A stretch of DNA of 64,000 nt, from contig NC_087379.1 of assembly GCF_963675165.1 (NCBI RefSeq), positions 2,732,201 to 2,796,200 of the forward strand, given 5' to 3'. Of this stretch, positions 12,184 through 24,467 are shown in pieces; the first letter of the stretch is position 1, and every line of letters begins with the position of its first letter. Under the pieces are notes generated by a model. It was not told the DNA's origin and did no database searches. It saw only the letters and a program-made list of their open reading frames with translations. A program made the translations under genes and the position numbers. This DNA comes from Halichondria panicea (lineage: Eukaryota; Porifera; Demospongiae; Suberitida; Halichondriidae).

Positions 12184-12902
12184 CGTTCTTTTTCAACTAG
12201 TAACAAACAGGTATAGAGGTATAGTAGTAAAATGCTATTGCCAACTAAATGATAATGCTATCTGTGACCTCTGTGTATGTAAATGCTGGTCATGACCTCA
12301 CTGGTCATATGGAATAATACCCATATTAGCCTATATCTACTTTGACTGTGATGATTGCATGCGCATGACAAATTACACTCAAATCACCGAGTACCTCACT
12401 TGTTGTGCAAGTCCAGGAGGGGCAGCATTGTTACCGTGAGAATGGCCAGCATTATTACCGTGAGAATGGCCAGCATTATTACAGTGAGAATGACCAGTGA
12501 CAATGAGGACTGTGATTAGATCTCGAGTGTTGGTCTGACTCCCACTTCAAACGAACTATGTCAGTGCATGCATGTACGTATAGCAGTGTCGACCCTAACT
12601 GCATTGATAAGTTCATGTAAGAAGATATGGTGATCACATACAATCTATAGAAAGGTCTCTGGGGGTAGCTATATACATTTAGTACACACCTACCCGGCCA
12701 GCAGTTAACAGAACTCACACCATTTCAAACCTTTGAGCTTGTGCATGAATGGTGCCAATGCATGTTAGCCAAAAAACTATCAAAAAATCAGTCTTTCAAT
12801 AAGGCTAAAAATCACAGTACAAATTACAAATTAACATTATAAACTTTTGGTCCGTTTGATTATTGCATCAGAGCAAAGCTCTACAAATTAAGTTACAGGT
12901 TC

Positions 12903-13999
12903 TCAGGTGTACTGTTGATTGCTCCAGTGCTTAGCAGTGAAGATGACCATCCACACCTCCAACACAACGAACAGTAGACAGGTAAACAGAGACACAGCCT
13001 GCAAGGTTGAGAAAGCACAATACTTACGTGAATACTGAACTAGTTTCTTGTGATAGATTCTGATACAGACATCACATGGCAATCACGTGTATCATATACA
13101 TGTATATGCAGGCACAGCGCAACAGTTGGCTGAAACACAACACACCACAGTACAAGGAGCTAGAATGTAACGGTATTATATACACAATCAGAGGAGGATC
13201 ATTTATAAATAATAAGATAACAGTTAAAACTTACAGCTGTGGCAGCCAATGCATCTCTTATTTGGATGATGGGGTCAATGAGGAACCGTACTGGCAGGAG
13301 AGAGTTAATCGGGTCAATAAAGTTTTTGGTCCATATATCCGCTCCTAGAGCACCGATCACACCACCAGTTCCCAACCCAACCAGACAAAGGAAAATGACT
13401 AAAATATCCTAGGAAGCAAAGTAATTAATTTTAAGGACGTACATAGCAATGTCTCTACATGTACTTCAGTATAACTCACCACAAGTAGAAAACCTTTCCC
13501 AACTTTTCCAGCTTTGAACTTGCCGATTCTCAGCACAATGGAACACAATAGGAAGATGCTCAATAATCCAATACCAATGGCCAGGCCCGCTGATGCTTGG
13601 GTGTACGTTATCACATTGGGGTTGACTGCATTGATAAGTTCTGATGGTGTTGTGACAGGAACCACAGTTTGTAGGATAGTGATCAGACGATTGGCAGTGA
13701 AGCAGCCAGCCACCAATGTTCCGATTCCAGACGCCTGTATGAGAGAATAGAAACCCATTATTTCAGTATGTGTCTCTACTGTCTGTCGTAATTACGCAAG
13801 CACTAAATAGCGAGCGAGTGTTCAATGTGTATAAACTATACATGAACAACTTAAACTATACATACATGTACTACACTGCTAAGCTTCCCTATCAATAGGC
13901 TGGATTGAAATATTGCTATATTGTTGGGCCACTTCAATTTGCTAGTTTTCTCACCACTGCCAAGAGCCTGAAACCTCCTTCAACAAATCTAGCAGCCAT
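12903..13999 (-). CDS. Tetraspan-like membrane protein, tandem family copy D
   Basis: Exons: 13999-13955, 13734-13480, 13408-13235 and 12998-12903, all phase 0, giving 189 residues. It starts MAARFVEGGFRLLAV. Exon 2 carries GTLVAGCFTANRL and YTQASAGLAIGIGLLSIF, then VLRIGKFKAGKVGKG, a short basic loop. Exon 3 starts DILVIFLCLVGLGTGGVIGA and ends IRDALAATA. Exon 4 starts AVSLFTCLLFVVLEVW. It is closest to copy C and to relic E (shared GCFTAN). Minus-strand introns use GTGAG or GTAAG donors and short pyrimidine tracts. Function is unknown. Confidence 0.82.
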
Positions 14000-14209
14000 T
14001 TTGATAAAAACAATTACATGTGTAACAAATTTCCGATTACATAATAGAGATAAAGTGCCTTATAAGGACTGTAAAACATGCAGGAAAAGGTGGGTGGCTG
14101 GAATGAAAATCAATGGACACAACCATGCACTGCTGACACAACATATTTAAAGTTTAAATTACTGCGGTATTGTTCATGCAGGAAGAACATGCAGTCAGTG
14201 GCGTGTTAA

Positions 14210-14228
14210 GGGGGGGGGGGGGGGGGGG
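14210..14228 (+). repeat. Poly-G run of 19
   Basis: An uninterrupted G tract just after CAGTGGCGTGTTAA, which resembles the start of the hAT-like GTGGCGTA repeats at 56600-57235. Confidence 0.8.
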
Positions 14229-14484
14229 AGATTTGGGGGCTTGAGCACCCCCCTGGCCTCTCAGACAACCATGAAGCCAATCTACATGTAGCTATTAGCA
14301 CTGGTCTAGCTAACTGAGCAGTTCTATGATGCACACGAAACTACATTGGCTTGTGTTTCAAGTCATAACCACGCCTAATATGAGCATTGGCAATCAGTAT
14401 TTGCATGATTGTATTGTGACAATGTAGTACAGTGACTTCCTTCTAATAATTATCCATGCAAGAGAACAAGAGACTGTAGCTACA

Positions 14485-15735
14485 CTATTAATTTGAAACT
14501 TCTTTCTACTTCAATTTCTACAATAGAAACGCCTCTGAGAACAGCAGAATAGTGGGTGACAGCCTGCAACGCAATCAATCACACACCACACAACTCATAC
14601 CAATACATAAGTACAGTACGTCGACTTAAATGGCTTGCTTAGAGGTGAATGCACCCAGCCACTCTTGTTGCAGAGCAGCTATACAATGTGTACGTAGCAT
14701 AAGCTATAGTTCAAGAACTTTAAGTCTACATCAAAAGACAAATGCACCAGACTAAAACATGTTACAGAACAGATAGTGTGGACCCACGAACTAATGGCAT
14801 TCTACTGCCAGGATATCTAGATACCGGTACCCTTTTTACAATCGGTCAAGCGATTTTGATATCACTATAATTATACAGTGGAACCTCTGTTAACAACCAC
14901 CTCCGAATAAAGGCCAGTTGCTATATAACGGCCAGGCACCCAGGTCCCAAATAAACAGTTTGTGTACAAACAACCTCTCAACAAAGGCCACCTCTGTATA
15001 AAAACACTGTTCCCCAAAGGTGTCCGTTATAGAGGGGTTCCACTGTATATCAATCACTAGCTATTTTATAGCACAAGCGGAAAGCTAGATCTAGATATAC
15101 TTGCCGACACAGCTAACTTACAGCTGTGGCACCCAGTGCATCTCTCGTATCAGGATGATGATGTCAATGAGGAGGTTAGCTGGGACCTGTTCAATGAAGT
15201 CCGCTTTGGTCCATGATGATGTATCCGCTCTTATGGCAACCGATCACACTAAGACCAGCTCCAAACCATGCACCGACAAAGGAACATGACTACAGCTGCA
15301 GGGGAAACAAATTAATACTATAGTGTCACCTTCAGTAATTAAAAGAGGACCCTTGAACTAATGGGGCATTTGGATATCCTTCAATACAAACATTGCTTTG
15401 CCCTACAAACTTAGGACAACCTCTCTAGAGTGTTTGTATCATAACTCAGTATGCACCAGACCTAATTAGGCCAAGCCAACTTAATTACATGCTTCACGGT
15501 CTAATCACGGATGTAAAGCGGATGCAAGCGGGATTTTCAAACCCCACAAGCTTGGCTTAATGAGATCAAACTTTGCAGCATAATCACACGGTGACACCCC
15601 AGAAAGGATACAGGTACATGTAGATCGTTAGGTGTTATGACACACCTACGTATACAGCAAAGTAATTAACTACTTTTATAAATATTTACAGGAACAGTAA
15701 TCGGTGGATTTGCAGTGAAGCAGCCAGCCACCAGA
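14485..15735 (-). pseudogene. Tetraspan-like family copy E, decayed relic
   Basis: Pieces of a fifth copy keep the order and spacing of the others. The exon 3 relic (15298-15122) aligns by eye with copy D, including the tail of the exon and its GT-AAGT donor, but has indels and stops. Before it, at about 15735-15690, is an exon 2 fragment reading VAGCFTAN. The exon 4 relic begins at 14563 after a good acceptor, starts with Ala-Val, then diverges. No first exon was found. A GTGGCGTAGGAAG repeat follows directly after the exon 2 fragment at about 15745, and a CAGTGGAACC MITE lies at 14874-15047 between exon 3 and 4 relics. It probably descends from a duplication of D. Confidence 0.7.
14874..15047. 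repeat. MITE, CAGTGGAACC family
   Basis: Ends TACAGTGGAACCTCTG and GAGGGGTTCCACTGTA are inverted repeats. The interior is close to the reverse complement of 10630-10812. It lies within relic E. Confidence 0.85.
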
Positions 15736-18143
15736 TACCTGTCAGTGGCGTAGGAAGCAATTCTCAATGGGGGGGCTCTAGTTTTTTTAATGGTCATAGT
15801 GCAGCTTGTATATACTGTATACATGTAGCCTAGAAATTATTATGTGGGGCCCGGCCGGCTCCAGCCGATCCCTGGAGCCCCACATAAATAAAAACAAGAA
15901 TCTAGCACATGATATACTCTGTTTACAGTTGATCTATTTTTACAGCATTAGATACAGAATACAGTAGCTTCATCTTCACTCACCACTCCCAATGATCTGG
16001 AGAGTTCTGATCTGACAGTCTAGTCATCCACATTCCTACGTAATTAATTAGCCCCATCCCCCTTAATTATTAGATTCAGAGATTAAAACCTGTGGGTCCT
16101 ACGCATTGTGACCAAGATGATTGTCTTGATTTATAGGGATGACCGTATAAAAATAGAATGTCTAGCTATAATGATTAGATGTGTCCACAAATGAAACAAG
16201 ACATTATTAAGGGTGCCCGCACATAGTAACAAATTGACATAATTTAACCACAAAAATGCAACGTTTAGATCCTGAGACTTGCACACGCAGTATTTAATTT
16301 CAATGCGTGCGCTAGTATAGTAGTAACCACAAGTAACAACATAGTGGTTTTGTGAGAATGTCTTCAATTAAATTAACTACAAGCTGCAAAAGAAAATCAG
16401 GTAGCTACACAAACTAATAAATCAATAACAAAATAACACAATCCAATAAATACAGAGCCAGATTTGTAGCAAAGGAGTGCCTTCAGTAGTAGATGGGAGA
16501 AACGTAAGTGTGCCAATAGACCCCAGTCTCAGTACAATCAGCACGAGTGTCCGAGTTCCTCAACTAGCATTAGTCACACAGCAGGTTGGATTGTCTTTTA
16601 ATGTTAATACACACTGTCTTCATTTGTGTCGAGTGGAGACGTTTCTCTTCAGTGCTTTAGACGTGTACTATCCACGATTCGAGCTGTTCATGGCACTATC
16701 CAGTGTTGTCCTTTCTCCTCAATGGCCACCTGCATGTTGATACGTCCGGTTGAGTGGCTGGTTGGGTCTTCCACCATGTTCCAGCACACAATGGCATCGC
16801 ATCCTTCAGAAGCTGGAGATCCTTGCCACCAAGTTAGCAGAATGGTCCTGTGGTCAGGTACGAAAAAAATATTGTGAACAGGGGTGATGACAAAAATAAG
16901 TTGGTTCCTATGGATGGATTCTACCTGACCCGGTGCCACTACATAATTATTCACTGTACATGCACATGTATTGTCCAGATGAAGGGGACAGTCACCTTTC
17001 TGGCAAAAAACTTGGGATGGAGGACCTATACTTACAAACACGCTAGGAACTCGTCTGGAAGGTTGGCAATCTGTGTTATTATTTATTTTATGTATCACAC
17101 TCACAGAAGCTCATTTCCAGATGTCCTGGCGATGGAGGCAGTTACGACACACCATTCACTGATCAGCTGCCTCCCCAACCTCCCTATTCGGTCTGCTAAT
17201 AAGCAGATGGAGCTGTGTGGACCTCACAAAAGCGGAGGTTCCACCAATCTGATGCCCGGGGAAGCCAAGCATTACTGCAGCCCAGACAAAGAGACTGGTC
17301 CAACTTGGCCTGGAGCACAGCACTCTGGTGACACTGAGGTCCAAGAGTGGTATTACACACAGGCTTTCATGGAAGCTCTGAAGGGGAAGGGAGTGAAAAG
17401 CAAGGCCCTGTGTATCAAGCTAGCAAAGCTAGTTCATAGTTTACCTTCAAAGTCCATCAAAACAGCAGCCAACCCTGGCAGAAGTCTATGAGCCAGCCAA
17501 TTGTCAGCGCTGTCTGTAGCCCCAGCGTTGCCTATCTCTTCTCTTCAGGCTACTAACAAATGGCTCTTGATCTTCAACGCTAATTCTGCACTCTACGTAC
17601 GCAATTGGGGCGTGGTCTACAGGCTTACGTCTTAATTTATACTCTAGCGTACGCGTACGCTAGAGCCAGATATAAAAAGTGTTCGATCTGACTATCTACG
17701 TACAGGACTTGGTCTATATTTAGCATGCTGCTATAATTAGGTAAGGTGAACAAAGTTACGGGCTGACTTTGTCCATGTACGGTCTAGATTTTTCTCTAGA
17801 GGGTGTGTCATGACAAAAAATTCTCATAAATAGATAACAAAGGGATTTTACAACAAAAGCTCTTCGTAATGTTGAAGAGCTGTGTGTAGTGCACCTGCAA
17901 ACAAACAATCAAGTCCATAGCTCTACTGGTTTCCTAAGCGGAACTTCTTTTAGCTATATGATGAAAATCAAGTGTAAAATCTGTTGTCATCATCCTTTCC
18001 TCTCCATTTTTGGAATGCACACTAGTAGAGTGTTGCTTCATAATCCTGTGAAGGATCCATGTCTCCCCTGCAGGTAGTTTCATAGTTAGCTTTCCCTAGC
18101 AACGTGTGTGTGGGCGTACGTGGGCGTAGGTGTTCCAGCACCC
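15736..18143. other. No gene recognised; one unassigned open frame
   Basis: A hAT-like end (CAGTGGCGTAGGAAG) is at about 15745. The longest open frame is 16850-17491 on the plus strand (213 codons); its last 100 codons look compositionally protein-like (VQEWYYTQAFMEALKGKGVK) but match no family I know, and the start is unsupported. On the minus strand, 16860-16690 could be an exon after an acceptor-like CACAG, reading ILLTWWQGSP and SEGCDAIVCWNMVEDP, also unrecognised. GTACGCGTACGCTAGAG near 17645 is a short palindrome. Confidence 0.4.
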
Positions 18144-19968
18144 TTAAATTATGTCTTTGGCGGTTTCTTTGATAACTTCGTTGTTCCACTTTCTCATGAC
18201 AAATACAATAATCCATGTAGCCAGTAGAGCCAATAACAGTCCATCCAGGAGGGCAATCACCTGTGGGGGAGGGGCATAGGTATAGTAATACTTTTTCAGT
18301 ATTGCTATATAAGAAACTGGGTGCTAAAATCTATTTTTGAATTGAGATGGCCCTCTTTAATTTGTAATTACTCAATTTCACCATGATTGGAGTCCTCGTT
18401 AAAAAGCCCTTCGCCAGAAATTTCCATGGAAGTCTACGCCAGTTAACCACATGAAGCATTAATTACCATGCAGCCAACCAAATAAAGCATTACCAACAAC
18501 CTTTAGCACACTCTCGAACTCTGCCTTGAGTTCAAATTAAAGCACTCTACCTAGCTAGCTGCTACCGTAGATACCAGTGCAGAGACATAGCCTTAAAATT
18601 CACTGAGGCTACTATTTGAGAGCGGCTTCTATTGCACTGAAGATGGGCTGTATAGGGAGGCTACTATTTGAGTGCGGCCTCTGATCAGGCATATACGGTA
18701 ATTTTATTGAAGCCATGGCCATTCTGAATGGCCTTGGAAGCTCTGTGGTCAATCATGGCTTCAATAAAGTGATTCTCAGGAATCCCAACACAACCACTTC
18801 AAAACTGAACTGCATAACTGTGGTCAGCATAACAGTAACAGTGGTTTCCCATTACATGGTTCATAATTATAGAGGCAGCAACTAGGGAACTCACAGCTAG
18901 AGCAATGAGCGAGTCCCTTGCGGCGGACGCATCGAGGGGTGGGATGACCTTGCTCCACTCACTGGCCATGTAGGCTCCCAGAATACCACTGATGTTCACC
19001 ACCACAGCCAGCACCAAGCCAACCACTATGTCCTGCAGGGAAATGTTTTAATTGTTAAAATTTCTCCAATGAAACACATAGACAAGCTACAATGTCCTAC
19101 AATAGGCAAAGGGAAACACAACACTGGAGGCATGACTGGGTTGATATACAATGCACTTTGTTAAGTCATATTTATTACTTCACACTGTAACACAATAGTG
19201 TAACAGTGGCCACACTGACAGTGGCCATTCCAAGAGCTAGAGAAGATGGTGCCTTATTAGGCAAGAGTTGCGAGCCAAGCTAATTAATAGGGAAGCCATG
19301 CGGTGCTAGGCAACATTACTTGTGCCAAGAAAAACAGTTAGAACACACTACAGTGGGCAATAACTTGAGCAAAAACCTTCGTTCTAAAGCACATACACTA
19401 ATACTACTACACACGCAAAACTTGTACAAACCCTTCGATAATTATGTGTACAATGTATATCAACGCAAGGTACTTACAATCACCAGGAAAACCGTGCTCT
19501 TAATATTGAGCAGTCCTATATTGAGGAACCTCAGGATGATCATCAAACTTTCCCAGACGATAATCAGCACAGCCGAACCAACCCCCACACCCCCACCCGA
19601 ATAGGAGTTGAAGAATAGAGTCTCTGTATTGACATCGGTCCCCGCGTTAATGATGACCCTGGATACCGGGTCTGTGAATGAAGGGAGAGCTGCCACTAGT
19701 CCGAGTGAGACTGCTGAGGCAATAAGAACACCAACGGCCAATACCTGTGTGTGGAGGAAGGGTGCATATTATTCACGAAAATTTATCGTGGAGTACACTA
19801 TCTCTACAGTGTACACATAATTATAATTATGTAGAGATACAAATTTAAAAGATATAATCTACTCACCAGAACTACAAATCTGCCTATCATTTCTGTTGTT
19901 CCTTGACAGAACTTCATGATGTAGCAGCCAGGTCTTGGTCCCACAAACTCGGTCACAATACTTGCCAT
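18144..19968 (-). CDS. Tetraspan-like membrane protein, divergent family member F
   Basis: Exons: 19968-19867, 19744-19478, 19032-18895 and 18260-18144, all phase 0, giving 207 residues. It has the A-D architecture (short N-terminal exon, long exon 2 with helix-loop-helix, exon 3 opening with Asp and ending in an SLIALA-type segment, a final helix exon) but little residue identity. The N-terminus is longer (34 codons, starting MASIVTEFVGPRPGCY). Exon 2 has a Gly-rich loop (SYSGGGVGVGS). Exon 3 has SGILGAYMASEW, matching GGVLGAIGANSW by position. The C-terminal tail is polar and charged after FVMRKW. Membership rests on gene structure and topology, so it is inference. The third intron has a fragment of the 27367-27783 MITE. 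Confidence 0.7.
18563..18700. repeat. Partial MITE, TATACGGTA/GAGGCTACTATTTGAG family
   Basis: Two copies of GAGGCTACTATTTGAG(A/T)GCGG followed by a CATATACGGTA end match the right part of the element at 27367-27783. It lies in intron 3 of member F. Confidence 0.6.
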
Positions 19969-20264
19969 TATGTTCTAGCTTCTCAGATGAATAAACCATA
20001 TGCACGTAGCTACGAACAGTTATGTTGTTCAAACAAAGCCTTTTATACAGCAGATCGCAGTTCACTTGCCTGCAGACTTTAATTGGCAGACGGTTGTATA
20101 AACAATAGTAAATCCATACATTCCAACAATACCACTGAGAGCCTCTTTTGTACTAGAGGGGACTATAATAGTTGTGGTTAAATCTACATTCCATTTCCTT
20201 GCCAACTTCTAATGCCGTGTGCCCCACACCCAACAACTTGTGGGCAAAACAAAAATCTATACAA

Positions 20265-21667
20265 TTAACATTGCAGAAACTTGAGACAGTTAGCAGCACA
20301 CACACCCTTCTCGGTAATGATGCCACCAGTAATCAGTTCAGCCGGGGTAACGTCAAATGCAGGGTTCCATACTCCAATACCATCAGCAGCAATCCTCTGC
20401 CCACCCAAACACACCATCTCATTGGCTGGTCTCTCCTCAATCGTAATCTGATCACCAGATTTCAGTCTAAAATCTATAGTCTTGAGTGGAGAAGCAATGT
20501 AGAATGGAATATTGTGGTACTTGGCTGCAATCGCCAGCTGATAAGTCCCTATTTTATTAGCAGTATCTCCATTGGAAACGACTCTATCAGCTCCAACAAC
20601 AACAGCAGATATCTTTCGTTCCTTCATAAGTAATGCACCCATGGAATCGCACACCAACGTCCCCGGTAATTGGTCTTGTACTAGTTCGTAAGCTGTCAGT
20701 CTAGCTCCTTGATTGTACGGCCTTGTCTCCGTGCAGTAGACATGCTCCAATCTTCCTGTCTCGTGTAACACTCGCACAACGCCTAATGCGGTACCATAAC
20801 CAGCGGTAGCTAGGGATCCCGTATTACAATGCGTAAGTATAGTCGCTCTATCATTTTTGCAATGTTCCAGGATACGCTGTGCACCGTGTTTTCCAATGGC
20901 TTTATTTGTAGCAATATCGTCAGGGAGCATACGCTCCATCTCAAGAATTAGAATATCTCGTATGCCATTTGTCTTATTGTCCAACAATTTCTTTAGCAGT
21001 TCAGATGTCCTATTAATGAATCTGTCAGCTGCTTCTGCTATGTTCACAGCAGTAGGACGAGCTGTCTTTAGATGTTCAAACATTGAGGTGACATTGCTCA
21101 ACAAAGCCTGCCGTCCCGACTCCCCATCTTGGAAGTCCTGGTCCTTCAGCTCCAGTGCAACACTCAAAGTGCCCACAATAGCAATAGCAGGAGCACCTCG
21201 GACCTGGAAAATAGTAACAATTTCTGTATGGCATTATTTAGCTACAGTGTGACTGTGTTGTGTTCGACTGTGTTGTGTTCGCGAAGTAAACTCTTCAGGA
21301 AGGCCTTCCCGAAGTGGGCAAACTTTTAGTGCTATGCGAAGTACTCCCAAAGCTACCCGAAAACCTCGCAAACTTTTCTTTGCAAAGTACTGTAATTAAA
21401 TACGTAATAGACCTCATGCTTGTTTGTGCAAACTCACACATAACACACACAGGTGTGTCTACACCTAACCGTTTGTATAACAAGTACATGTACACACTGT
21501 CAACTGGGCCACCTGCATATTAAATGGGATTTTACCTTCATGGAACGTATTGCATCCCAAGCATTTTGGTGGCCACTGATCTCCTCATACACTGACTGGA
21601 ATGGTAGAAGCAATTGATTCAAGATCTGCAGCTTGTGTCCATTGTACTTGATTGCTTCAAGAGACAT
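20265..21667 (-). CDS. MRI1: Methylthioribose-1-phosphate isomerase
   Basis: MRI1 (MtnA in bacteria) converts 5-methylthioribose-1-phosphate to methylthioribulose-1-phosphate in the cytosolic methionine salvage pathway. Two exons: 21667-21536 and 21203-20265, phase 0, giving 356 residues, close to the usual 350-370. It starts MSLEAIKYNGHKLQILNQLL, as expected for the family, and exon 2 starts VRGAPAIAIVGTLS. The catalytic cysteine is visible in THCNTGSLATAGYGTALG (Cys170) and the catalytic aspartate in GADRVVSNGDTANKIGTY (Asp250). The C-terminus has the AFDVTP and GGIITEKGV motifs. It is apparently intact. It diverges from RP2 with only 162 bp between start codons, so a shared promoter is likely. 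Confidence 0.96.
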
Positions 21668-21829
21668 TCTTCACACATAATTCTGCACACTATGTTCCAC
21701 GTGGTTAGGTAAAGATCATCAATAAATCAAGAAAGAACCAGATAGAGTCTATACAGTATTGTTCGTTGTTTCTTTAACGATCCTTACCGCTAAATAACAA
21801 ATTCAAAGTACATTTGTGACATTTTGAGG
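21668..21829. promoter_or_regulatory. Likely bidirectional promoter of MRI1 and RP2
   Basis: The 162 bp between the two start codons must hold both 5' UTRs and the promoter(s), unless upstream untranslated exons exist. No TATA box or other element was identified with confidence. The call rests only on the divergent, close arrangement. Confidence 0.6.
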
Positions 21830-24203
21830 ATGGGTTGCTGTTTATCAGAAGAAGTAAAGCAGCATGAAGATGGAGAAACCAAGCCCAAATACAGCTGGTC
21901 TGTTGCTAAGCCATACAGCTACATAATAGATTTGGACTTTGACTTTGAAAGTTGATCTGAACACCTCAAAGCTCTATATATATATATAGAAAGTAACATG
22001 TCATTATAAATGCCCCTGTAGGGAGAGAGAAGAAAGAGTGGACCGTAGCTTGCTCATGGTGTGCAAACAAGAGGGTGGTGTAGTGACTAGACTACCAGGA
22101 CAACTCAACGGGAAGCAGTTCATTGCACAGGAGTGCACACAGACCACCATTCTAGTGCTTGACCACACCGAGACTGTCACCATTGATAGGTGCACTGACT
22201 GTCAGATTATAGTGGCTCCTTGCAGAACAAGGTACTGTGCACACATTCACCCTTACTTCACTCCACTTTAAGTTAGTCTCCTTGTTCATATATAGGCCTG
22301 AGCCGGCAAATTCTTTTCCGCTTCCCTTACAAAGTATAGGGCCTAGCTCTGCATATAATTCCAAGAGTTATTGTGCAGGTGATATTGTGACAAGCCTCAG
22401 AGTATGAGTGAGTGTGTTCTCTTTCAATAGATAGGTATGTATGCCACAAATCCTGTTCTAGAAGGTCATTTAAGGTTCACCCGAAATACCCTACTGAGTA
22501 CTTAATGTAAAGTTGGGTTCACGTTGCATCACTCTATTATGAAACTGCACCTGTCTCCTGTCGTTGAATTCATTAATACGATACATATTTTCCAGTGTGT
22601 TTCTCCGTGACTGCTCCAACTGTGTCTGTGTGGTGGCCTGTCAGCAGCTGAGAACCAGAGACTGTAAGAAGTGTACTCTCTCCCTCCTCTCCACCACCCC
22701 TCCCGTCATAGAGGCCTCCTCTAAAATGACCTTCTCCTGCTACCAGTGCAGCTATCCCCAACTGAGAGGTGAGAAATCATACGTTCAATTTTGATGAAAT
22801 AGAGTAAACAACCGATTATCGAACACGTGCTATTTTCGAACGCTTGTTCTCGAGGACAGCGGCTCAAAGCACTAAGCTGATAGTACCTAGGTATAGACAA
22901 GGTAAGGTTCTATTCAAGTCCAAACTCACGGCCAACAAAAAGCTGCTTCGGCCAAACTCACGGCCAACAAAAAGCTTCTTTGGCGGAACTACAGCGCCAA
23001 ATACTCAACTATTGGAACAGATTTAGTTCGAACATAGCCACGATTCTTCGAACTCTCTCTCTCTCATCGACAGAAGGCTCTAAGCAGCTAGCTGCAATGC
23101 ATGACCGTAATCTACAACTAGTAAACTATGTACAGCTCTGGTTTCGAGGTCTGACTCCAAACCGTTAGACAATGGTGGCCTCTTGAAAAAGTCCAGTATT
23201 GCCATCAAAATCTAAACGATTATTGCCTTTTTCTTTGTAATCTCCGGTGTAGCCATGACGTAAGACTGCAACTTTAGGAAAAAAAGGGAGATTATGAGTA
23301 TACATGACGTATGTGTGTTTCACTATTGCAGGTTTATTTGACTCTGCTGGACTGAGTGTCTTCAACAATTCTTGGAGCACTATCCATGACTTCACAGGTG
23401 GCACAGGTGGTGGTAACTGGTCGATAGCCTCGGGGGATAACCCTGTAAGGATTGACCTGCCAGCTGAGGTTGCAGACGTTGGGGTCAGTTTCAGTGCAGA
23501 GGACAGCATAGTGCCACTGACTGTGGGTCCTAAGCAGAGACCCCCAGATGAGGTGAGGTTTGACAAGCTACATTGTGCATTGTATAAACGTGTGTTGACC
23601 ATTTTTACAACGAAACTAGGTCTTTCTGTTACTCGAGTTTAGAGCAATTGTATTAATCAGCTTGTTGGTATGTGTGCAACTTGAGTTACAAAATGTGATA
23701 AATGCACAAACACACATGAATTCTTATATACAGTGTTGTCTGGTTGTATTCTTCGATACTGAAGAATCTGATGCTCCAGTTGTGAGATTTGTGTCCGCCT
23801 TGAGAGGCAAAATGACTCTGGTACACACGAAGAGGGTACAGCTGGCCAGTCACGAAGCAGAGAGAGTGTTCCCTAGCAACCAGGAGTTAGCCTCAAGATC
23901 CAGCAAAGGTTTGTAGTTTTTGGGTGCGTACATGTTATGTGCTTATGTTGCTTACGGTAACATGTACATTGTAGTATAATGAACCCCCTAGGAGCCGTTT
24001 TATGAAGTGTGTTTTAAATGCTGTGTATTTGGTCTCCAGGTCGTGTGATTTTCTTGGAGGTGGCTGGAAGTGATTGCTCCCAGCTGTGTGCTCAGGCTAC
24101 AGGTTCCCTTGGAGACAGTGCGTATGTGTCCCCTACAGTGGAGCAGGGAAAAGCAGATGTGGACGCTTTCATTAGCTATCTAGAGACCAATGTTGGAATG
24201 TAG
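21830..24203 (+). CDS. RP2: RP2 (XRP2), tubulin-cofactor-C-like GAP for ARL3
   Basis: RP2 stimulates GTP hydrolysis by ARL3 and so helps release lipidated cargo at the cilium. Six exons: 21830-21897, 22022-22231, 22596-22768, 23332-23552, 23734-23908 and 24040-24203, giving 336 residues (human about 350). The start MGCCLSEE has Gly2 and Cys3 for dual acylation, as in vertebrates. The codon split over the first junction restores the YSW motif. The TBCC beta-helix domain runs to about residue 150, with CQQLRTRDC; Arg112 matches the GAP arginine finger (Arg118 in human). FNNSWSTIHDF follows. Exons 5-6 form the NDPK-like C-terminal domain, from CCLVVFFDTEESD to ISYLETNVGM. It appears intact, and KIF17 starts 264 bp downstream. 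Confidence 0.95.
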
Positions 24204-24467
24204 CCTCTAGGTGATTTAGTAGTACTCTCTGTGCTGTACAGCATAGTTTCTGCAAACCGATCACTTATTAAATTTATGATGTGTATTGATTGTTACAGGT
24301 CCTCCCACTTTTAGTGCATGTGGTCACGAAAGAGGGAGGGGCTGAGATTACACCACGGTCGCTTAGCTGCACACATTTGCACCTGGGGCAGTGAAGTTGT
24401 GTTCTTGCTCTCTCTCTCTAGCTTTGAGCTTGTTGCAGTTACCGAGTATCCAGGAGGGTTCTCCAAA
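24204..24467 (+). promoter_or_regulatory. RP2-KIF17 intergenic gap
   Basis: The 264 bp from the RP2 stop to the KIF17 start must hold the RP2 3' UTR and the KIF17 leader. ATTAAA near 24268 may be the RP2 polyadenylation signal. A CT-rich tract ending in TCTAG at about 24420 looks like a splice acceptor, so KIF17 could have a spliced leader exon, a trans-spliced leader, or neither. No full RFX X-box was found. Confidence 0.45.

Noticed and set aside
20172-20633. Plus-strand 153-codon frame
   Set aside because: Opposite strand of the conserved MRI1 exon 2; no family features of its own.
20857-21252. Plus-strand 131-codon frame
   Set aside because: Also a shadow of MRI1, whose catalytic motifs are on the minus strand.
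24410-24460. RFX X-box in front of KIF17
   Set aside because: A half-site-like GTTACC is present, but no second half with proper spacing and orientation, so an X-box is not supported.
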